DNA of 29,501 nt from assembly GCA_037968515.1 (NCBI GenBank), contig JBBKVQ010000451.1, positions 1 to 29,501 of the forward strand, read 5' to 3'. Under the pieces are notes generated by a model, which made no database searches, was not told the origin of the DNA, and was given only the letters and a program-made list of their open reading frames with translations. Source of the DNA: JBFFMO01 sp037968515. Lineage in GTDB: Bacteria > Myxococcota_A > Bradymonadia > Bradymonadales > Bradymonadaceae. This document shows positions 24,216 through 29,501 of the stretch, one piece after another. Numbering within the stretch: position 1 is the stretch's first letter; every line of letters starts with the position of its first letter. The translations under genes and the position numbers were made by a program.

Positions 24216-25604
24216 ATGAAAAAACATTCAAAACGAACTCTTCTAGCCTCAACAATAGTTGCGGCCTTGGTCGGCCCCATGACGAGCTGCGGCTCCGATT
24301 CAAATGCCCCCGCTGGTGCAGTCGTCAATATTGCCCTCGTCTTGCCCTACTCCGACGATTTCGCGTCCCGTGGAAAGGCATATGAAAATGCCGTAACGAT
24401 GGCGGTCGAGGACCTGAAAGCCGGCGGGTTCTCGGAGGCCACAGGAAAGAACTTCAAATTCACACTCATCAGTTCGGGCAACGGCGCTGGTGAAGTGACA
24501 AGTGAACTTCAGAAAGCGTTTGATGCGAACAAAAACCCGGATGGAACCGTGAATTTCGCGGCTGTCATCAGCTCAACGGGGACGGCCCAAATCGGGTCGA
24601 CACAGATCGCTGGTGAGAATCAAATTCCCCATTTTGAGACGTCGTCTGGCGCCCATCACAATGAATTCGTCGACGCTGGAGTCAGCGACGACGAAAGAAG
24701 TTTCATGTTCTCGACACGGGCGCTTTGTGCGCCCGAGGCCGAATACACGGCGGACTTCATTGCTGCGAAGTTCCCGGGAAAGAAAGTCGCGTTATTCAGG
24801 GGTAATCAAACCCACGATATCATGCACACCAACACGATCCGTGCGCGTCTGAAGGAAATCGGTTGGACGGGAACCATTTTGGAATCCAACGACGCCGTTG
24901 CCGCGGATGCCGTTTTTGGTGAGAATCAAGGCGACTATATCCTGGACTACGACAAAGGAGTATTTGACGAAGAGATCGGCTCGGTCGTGACCGCGGAAAC
25001 ACCTGATGTGATTTTCTTTCACCTCCGTGGTGATAATCATAATTTGCGCTTTCTCCAGGACGCCAACCGTGCTGGATTCCAGGGAGCCATCGTCACTTGT
25101 GGTATGGCTCGGAAGGGCGCGATTCTTGACCCAGAGCAAAACGGAAACATCAGCGACTTTCTCGAAGACCGCCTTAACTTTGTGATGCGTGCTCCGATTC
25201 CGTCCGACGACCTCACAGCGTTCAACGCACGCTATGCGTCGCAGTTCACCAATTTCACCGTGGATGAGTTTACGCCTTCGAGCTACGACGCGATGATGCT
25301 GATTGGGTTGGCATTAGTGCAGGCCAATCCTGACACTAGTGGTACTACCATCCGCGAGGGTATCTTGTCGGTGGCGTCCGGCGGGACCAAACACACTTTC
25401 AGCGATATTAAAGCAGCGATCGCCGATATCGCGAAAGGCGTGGACGTCGACTATGACGGCCCATCGGGTACCTTGGACATCAGTGATACGCATATCGTGC
25501 CAGGCAGCTATTACATCGACGTCGCGAAGAAGAAGGCAGATGGAAGTGGTCTGGAATACAAAGAGCTCATTGATCCCGCTCGTGAGACGATTATTGGCAA
25601 CTGA
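24216..25604 (+). CDS. ABC-type substrate-binding lipoprotein (branched-chain amino acid type)
   Basis: A 462-residue lipoprotein. The signal peptide ends MTSC (Cys25), followed by a Ser/Asn/Ala linker and a periplasmic-binding-protein type I fold (about 38-440), resembling LivJ/K-like receptors (VVNIALVLPYSDDF at the start; the AAVISSTGTAQ loop and ALFRGNQTHDIMH segment are the expected strand-loop elements). It would bind a small ligand such as an amino acid or amide at the outer face of the inner membrane, or possibly at the outer membrane. No permease or ATPase gene is adjacent, so it may act with the TonB receptor or as a sensor for the upstream kinase rather than as part of a standard ABC transporter; that is inference. 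The start is fixed by AAGGAG 11 bases upstream; a longer frame overlapping the receptor gene is rejected. Confidence 0.85.
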   Translation: MKKHSKRTLLASTIVAALVGPMTSCGSDSNAPAGAVVNIALVLPYSDDFASRGKAYENAVTMAVEDLKAGGFSEATGKNFKFTLISSGNGAGEVTSELQKAFDANKNPDGTVNFAAVISSTGTAQIGSTQIAGENQIPHFETSSGAHHNEFVDAGVSDDERSFMFSTRALCAPEAEYTADFIAAKFPGKKVALFRGNQTHDIMHTNTIRARLKEIGWTGTILESNDAVAADAVFGENQGDYILDYDKGVFDEEIGSVVTAETPDVIFFHLRGDNHNLRFLQDANRAGFQGAIVTCGMARKGAILDPEQNGNISDFLEDRLNFVMRAPIPSDDLTAFNARYASQFTNFTVDEFTPSSYDAMMLIGLALVQANPDTSGTTIREGILSVASGGTKHTFSDIKAAIADIAKGVDVDYDGPSGTLDISDTHIVPGSYYIDVAKKKADGSGLEYKELIDPARETIIGN

Positions 25605-25632
25605 AAGAGCGTTTTCCCGGTCAGGTCGAGTT

Positions 25633-28600
25633 TCACTCAGTGGGCCTCAACGCTTTAGCCATATAATCGAGCATCCGCGTGTGAAACTCTTCTTCGTGGT
25701 CGTCGGTAATCGCCAACCATCGCAGGTTCAGCGAAGTAAAAGCGCTCGAAACCAGCATGGCACGCCATACCGGGTCGTCAGTCGATAACGCCAGCCGATT
25801 GGTTGGATGCGTGGGGTCAACCTGGATGATGTTGCCCTCGGCCTGCGACGGCAACCCAGTGCCAAGCTCTTTGAGCTCGATCCCACGCACGGCCACGTTT
25901 GCAAACACGCCACTGTCACCCCGGATTTCTTCCAGAAATCGAAAACAGGCGTGTTCTGGTCCGAGGACTTTTGGCGCCGGCGCCGCGACTTCCTCGGGAG
26001 CGTGATTCGCCTTGGGCAAGGTCAGGTTGGTCGCTGCACGCACATGGTCCAAGGACCACCCGCCAAGACTCGTGCCGCCACCGCGTACGGCCCGAATGGA
26101 ATCGGGGTGACAGTCGTTGTTCTGCAGCCACTTAAGCAAGCACTTGCCGCAATGTTCTTTGATTAATTTATCCGCAAGGTTAGCGCCCTCTTTGATCTCG
26201 GTATAGAGCGCGTCGAGTTCGATATCATCGATGTCGACCACAGCCTCAAATTCTCCAAACGGCAAGGTTAAAGTGTGGGTGCCGACGTGCCGCTTCTGAT
26301 GCAAAACCGTCACGCGCACCATATGTCTCTTTAATCCAACTAAGCCGACAACCCCTGTAATTGTGTTGGTTATAAACTTCGCTTTGGCCAGCCCAAATGG
26401 ACCTTCTGGTGCGGCATTCGCAGAAAAGTCTCGATTTAATTCTATCGGTTCAACTTTGGACCCTAGAAATCTGTCTTTTGCTGCTCTGCGCTGCTGGCGG
26501 AGCTCAGGCGAATCCGACACGTCCTTTGAATTGGGCAGGGCGTTTTCTGGAAAGGAACTTGGAACGACCAGGACCGGAACACCTTTGATCATCATGTTTG
26601 GAGCCGCAGGATGGCCATGACGCACAAACTGAATCTGTGGCCATTCTCGGGCTGCCATCAGGGAATGGCGCTCTCCGTTAAGGTCCCCTAATACCGCCAG
26701 CGCCTGCGCACCCTGATGCCCAGAAAAAAGCAGCTGCGAGTAGAGTGGCACCGCCAGGCTATCCAGCACAGGTGTTGAGTTATCCTCGATATATTTCAGA
26801 GCGAGCTCGGCGCATATATCTTTGATGTCGGACTCCACTTCTAAACGTGCGTCGTTCAGAAGAAAACCCTTATAACTCGACGAAACGGTCAGGCGTGTAT
26901 CATGGCACACCACCACAAAAGCCCCCGCGCGCGAATCTAAACGGACCAGCTCGACCAAGCGCCCGTCGAGCAGATAACGCACTTCGATTTGTTTAATGGG
27001 CCCTCTCGACAAGCCAGCCAGATATCGGCCTGTGGATTTTTCGAGGTCGGTGGTCAACGCAAATTGATCTAGACTTGGCAGCGCGAACTCTATTCTTTCT
27101 TTGGCAATAAAATCCGCTTTTCCAATCAGTTCTCGGTGCCTCGATGCCGCGTGCATTGGTCGCGAGTTGGTGATCCGGCCCAAAAGGTCTTCGGTAAGTT
27201 GGTCTCCGACAACCACAACCGTGTCGGGATCAAGCTCACTGTAGTTCGCCAGAATCAGCCTTTCCGCCTCGTCCGCATTGCAAACAGCGAGATTTTTTCC
27301 AGACGATAATATTTGGCGTAGCGAAAGCAAGGGTGTCGCTTTTTCCAAAAAAGCACCGCCAGTAACCAAACTCAATAAATTCTTTGAAAGCGCGAACAGC
27401 TCTGCTTCCCTGGTTAGGGTCGAAAATATTGGCACGTCCGCAAAATCCGAAGGGTGTATTTCTACTGATTCGGAGGCGTTCTGACCAAAATGAATCAGCT
27501 CAGCCTGAAGCTTATCCTTGATATAAAGGGTCGCCAGACGGTGCAGCTCCGCATAAGGTTCGCGTGCAAACAGGGCGCTGATTGGCCTGCTTTTGGCCAG
27601 CCTGCCAAGGAATTCCAAGTAGACGCCGGTAAATTGTTTGGCCAGTTCAGCGGCTCGTTCATCGTCTGCGATACCATCAAAATGTTGGTTGGGATTTACG
27701 TTTTGGATCAATACCCGAACGCCAGGGATAAGGCTGACTTGAATCAGAATATTTCCTTTGTAGGTGAAGACAATCTCGCTGGTCAACGGAGCTTGCACAT
27801 GCCCAATTTGAACCAATGTATCTTTGGATGACACGAAGGTGTTGGGCTCCACACGCTCTATTAGTGGAGTCTTGATCGGGTTCTGACGCCATCTGGCTTC
27901 GGCTGTAATTCGCCGCTGCGACGCTTGAACTTGAGAGCTGATGTCTTCCGACGTGGCCTCTAAGTATTTTTCGACAAGCGGTCGAGGCACCGACTCGTAA
28001 ATGGTCGCGTAATTTGTATCTCGCCCGGTCATCAATACGGCGCGGTCTCCAAACTCTGCCGCCAGTTTTACGGGCGAGCGATGCAGGTGATTTCCGTTTG
28101 GCATTGCGTCGTTAAGGCTGACAAGCCGGCCGAAGGTTGGGGCACTTGGAGCGCCAAGTGGCGATGTCCCAGCACAGGCCCACATTCTGTGACCACGAAG
28201 CGCGTGTGCCAGGGCCAGATCGACCGCAGGGGTCTCTTCAAAAAAAGTCCGGTTATGAACAAATTCCGTAAGTAACACCACAAATAATCGAGTTTTGATA
28301 TGGTCGAAACTTGACGCCAACGATCGATCTTCCATTCGCCTAAGGAAAACTTGCCGCGTGATTTGAATCAGGTCAAACATCGTCCGATCATAGGCCTCGT
28401 CACGAATGACCTGAGTGCCCGAAAGGTCGTAATTTAGTCGTTCGGTGCGCACGACAATATCGGCCGGGATATGGGCATCGGTTTCGATGGTTTCGGTGAT
28501 CACCCCGTCACGCACAAAGGTGACTCTGAGGACATCGAAGGTCAGGTTCAATGAGCCTTCAAGGCCGTTCGCATCGAAATTGTTTGACTGATTACCCAGG

Positions 28601-29199
28601 CTTACGAAGTTTGGATCGGTGACGTCTTTCCCGCGCAGCTTGACTGGGGTTTTCGAATATTTTGCGAGCGTTTTTAGGTAGACGAACTCCGGAAGAAGAG
28701 TTTCGCTGATAAATAGTCGAGAGAATTTAAGCGGAATTCTGACGTAGATTTGGATCGAGTTTGTCGCGGGATCTTCTGGGAAAAGCTGGGTCGTAATCTT
28801 TTCGAGAAGGCTACGGTTCGAGGCTTCGCCCAGATTGGCCTCTACGTTGCCCGAACGTAAAAGAATCCGAGTGGGTTCCAACGATTCAGCCGAGATCAAG
28901 CCCAGCGCAATGTGTCGGGTTACGGGATTGCTCAGCTTTTGAAATGGCGCCTGCCATAACGTTTCGATGTCGTTTTCGCTTAATAAGACGCCGCTGATGA
29001 CGATCATGACCTCGTCAGAATCAACCTCAACGGAGACTTCCGATGCACCGCCAAGGTTCGCCGCGGCCACGATTTCGAGCAGCCAGCGGTGCGGGTCGGC
29101 AAGTCGGTAATCGCGCAGCTTTCTTCGGGCTTCTTGCGGGTCGAGGGTAAGTTCGCCCTTTTGAACAGAACTCCCAGTACGCCAGTTTTCGATCGTCAT
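25633..29199 (-). CDS. Large protein with degenerate Hsp90/GHKL-like N-terminus
   Basis: A 1188-residue soluble protein with no signal sequence or clear membrane helix. The N-terminal region (about 20-75: an R-K-L-x-x-Y-x-L-A-D-P-H segment, LLEIVAAANLGGA at 40-52, and VMIVISGVLLSENDIETLW at about 64-82) has the spacing of a GHKL ATPase N-box and G1 loop. The metal-binding Asn expected four residues after Glu42 is Ala, and the DxG of the G1 loop reads ISG, so ATP binding is doubtful. The remaining ~1000 residues have no recognised domain. I recall similar large proteins with this N-terminal signature in myxobacteria; the role is unknown, a chaperone or scaffold role is conjecture. The start has AAAGGAG 7 bases upstream and overlaps the previous gene by four bases (ATGA). 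The 3' end lies 28 bases from the convergent binding-protein gene. Confidence 0.7.
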   Translation of the reverse strand: MTIENWRTGSSVQKGELTLDPQEARRKLRDYRLADPHRWLLEIVAAANLGGASEVSVEVDSDEVMIVISGVLLSENDIETLWQAPFQKLSNPVTRHIALGLISAESLEPTRILLRSGNVEANLGEASNRSLLEKITTQLFPEDPATNSIQIYVRIPLKFSRLFISETLLPEFVYLKTLAKYSKTPVKLRGKDVTDPNFVSLGNQSNNFDANGLEGSLNLTFDVLRVTFVRDGVITETIETDAHIPADIVVRTERLNYDLSGTQVIRDEAYDRTMFDLIQITRQVFLRRMEDRSLASSFDHIKTRLFVVLLTEFVHNRTFFEETPAVDLALAHALRGHRMWACAGTSPLGAPSAPTFGRLVSLNDAMPNGNHLHRSPVKLAAEFGDRAVLMTGRDTNYATIYESVPRPLVEKYLEATSEDISSQVQASQRRITAEARWRQNPIKTPLIERVEPNTFVSSKDTLVQIGHVQAPLTSEIVFTYKGNILIQVSLIPGVRVLIQNVNPNQHFDGIADDERAAELAKQFTGVYLEFLGRLAKSRPISALFAREPYAELHRLATLYIKDKLQAELIHFGQNASESVEIHPSDFADVPIFSTLTREAELFALSKNLLSLVTGGAFLEKATPLLSLRQILSSGKNLAVCNADEAERLILANYSELDPDTVVVVGDQLTEDLLGRITNSRPMHAASRHRELIGKADFIAKERIEFALPSLDQFALTTDLEKSTGRYLAGLSRGPIKQIEVRYLLDGRLVELVRLDSRAGAFVVVCHDTRLTVSSSYKGFLLNDARLEVESDIKDICAELALKYIEDNSTPVLDSLAVPLYSQLLFSGHQGAQALAVLGDLNGERHSLMAAREWPQIQFVRHGHPAAPNMMIKGVPVLVVPSSFPENALPNSKDVSDSPELRQQRRAAKDRFLGSKVEPIELNRDFSANAAPEGPFGLAKAKFITNTITGVVGLVGLKRHMVRVTVLHQKRHVGTHTLTLPFGEFEAVVDIDDIELDALYTEIKEGANLADKLIKEHCGKCLLKWLQNNDCHPDSIRAVRGGGTSLGGWSLDHVRAATNLTLPKANHAPEEVAAPAPKVLGPEHACFRFLEEIRGDSGVFANVAVRGIELKELGTGLPSQAEGNIIQVDPTHPTNRLALSTDDPVWRAMLVSSAFTSLNLRWLAITDDHEEEFHTRMLDYMAKALRPTE

Positions 29200-29501
29200 G
29201 AGCGACTCCTTTCGACTCGCCTGGTCGTGACCTTTTTCATCCACAGGGAGTCCATTTCGGTCGCAATCCCCGTTCTGGCCAGCAGTAGTTTCGACAACAT
29301 ATATGCGGCAAATTCCGGTTCCTGCTGGGAAATCTCTACAGCGTTTTTGACCGCCGGATGAGACCAGTTGAATGCTACGCGTTCGAATTGGAAAAACTTT
29401 TTTTCTCGAGACTTTTTCCAGTCTAAAAGATGAATTTCGTGTTCATCTTGGGCACCCCAGATGGCGACTTCCCTCTTCGCTGCCGAGCCCTCATATGCAA
29501 G
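29196..29501 (-). CDS. 3' end of a gene cut by the window edge
   Basis: An open minus-strand frame enters from the right edge and runs 101 codons to TGA at 29198-29196, overlapping the ATG of the large degenerate GHKL-like gene as ATGA. The visible C-terminus includes WKKSREKKFFQFERVAFNWS and HPAVKNAVEISQQEPEFAAYM, then a basic tail. The coding nature is supported by the four-base overlap and full-length openness. The segment with N-x-x-HP-x-V followed by an AAYMLSKLLL helix looks like the end of a larger helical protein. Because the gene is first in the same operon, its product is the natural partner of the 1188-residue protein. It begins outside the window, so function cannot be assigned. 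Confidence 0.7.
   Translation of the reverse strand, partial: LAYEGSAAKREVAIWGAQDEHEIHLLDWKKSREKKFFQFERVAFNWSHPAVKNAVEISQQEPEFAAYMLSKLLLARTGIATEMDSLWMKKVTTRRVERSRS

Overview
The window looks like a chromosomal segment of a Gram-negative, myxobacteria-like bacterium. Myxococcota or the Bradymonadales-type former Deltaproteobacteria fit best. This is inferred from gene content, not from a marker gene: four Hanks-type Ser/Thr protein kinases, two fused to features more typical of complex signallers (an EF-hand, PEGA domains); Cys-rich and EGF-like lipoproteins with an Asn/Thr linker; an HTTM membrane protein; a TonB receptor, which shows an outer membrane; and a peroxisome-style multifunctional beta-oxidation protein. 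No tRNA, rRNA, CRISPR array, insertion sequence or prophage gene was seen.

Layout. (1) 1-1755, minus strand: a (CTCACTG)n heptamer array runs into the 3' end of a CPBP intramembrane protease gene, preceded by an EGF-like lipoprotein gene. (2) 1872-4370, plus: a Smr-domain protein, an HTTM-domain membrane protein and a small exported partner that overlaps it by 4 bp. (3) 4465-11881, plus: a signalling island. It holds a polytopic membrane protein, an EF-hand/Ser-Thr kinase fusion, a second kinase of the same build (4-bp overlap), a TMEM43-family protein, a third kinase with a periplasmic tail, a decayed and rearranged second copy of the TMEM43 gene, and a voltage-gated K+ channel. (4) 11989-12738, minus: a Cys-rich lipoprotein. 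(5) 12921-16201, plus: a thiolase and an SDR-SCP2-hydratase-2 fusion closed by a clear intrinsic terminator; together they would carry out hydration, dehydrogenation and thiolysis of acyl-CoAs. (6) 16225-16512: a decayed small gene with two in-frame stops. (7) 16516-25604, plus: a TPR-like/winged-helix regulator, a 461-base AT-rich regulatory gap, then a co-directional run of an unknown membrane protein, a PEGA-domain kinase, a TonB-dependent receptor and an ABC-type substrate-binding lipoprotein. (8) 25633-29501, minus: a 1188-residue protein with a degenerate Hsp90/GHKL-like N-terminus and, overlapping upstream, the 3' end of another gene cut by the window edge.

The two most promising unusual systems are the kinase/TMEM43/K+ channel island and the kinase-TonB receptor-binding lipoprotein module. 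In the island, one kinase carries a complete calcium-binding loop and its start codon sits in the loop of a 13-bp perfect hairpin. In the module, a transmembrane kinase is next to outer-membrane uptake parts that lack any ABC permease or ATPase here. All functional links between neighbours are inference from gene order.
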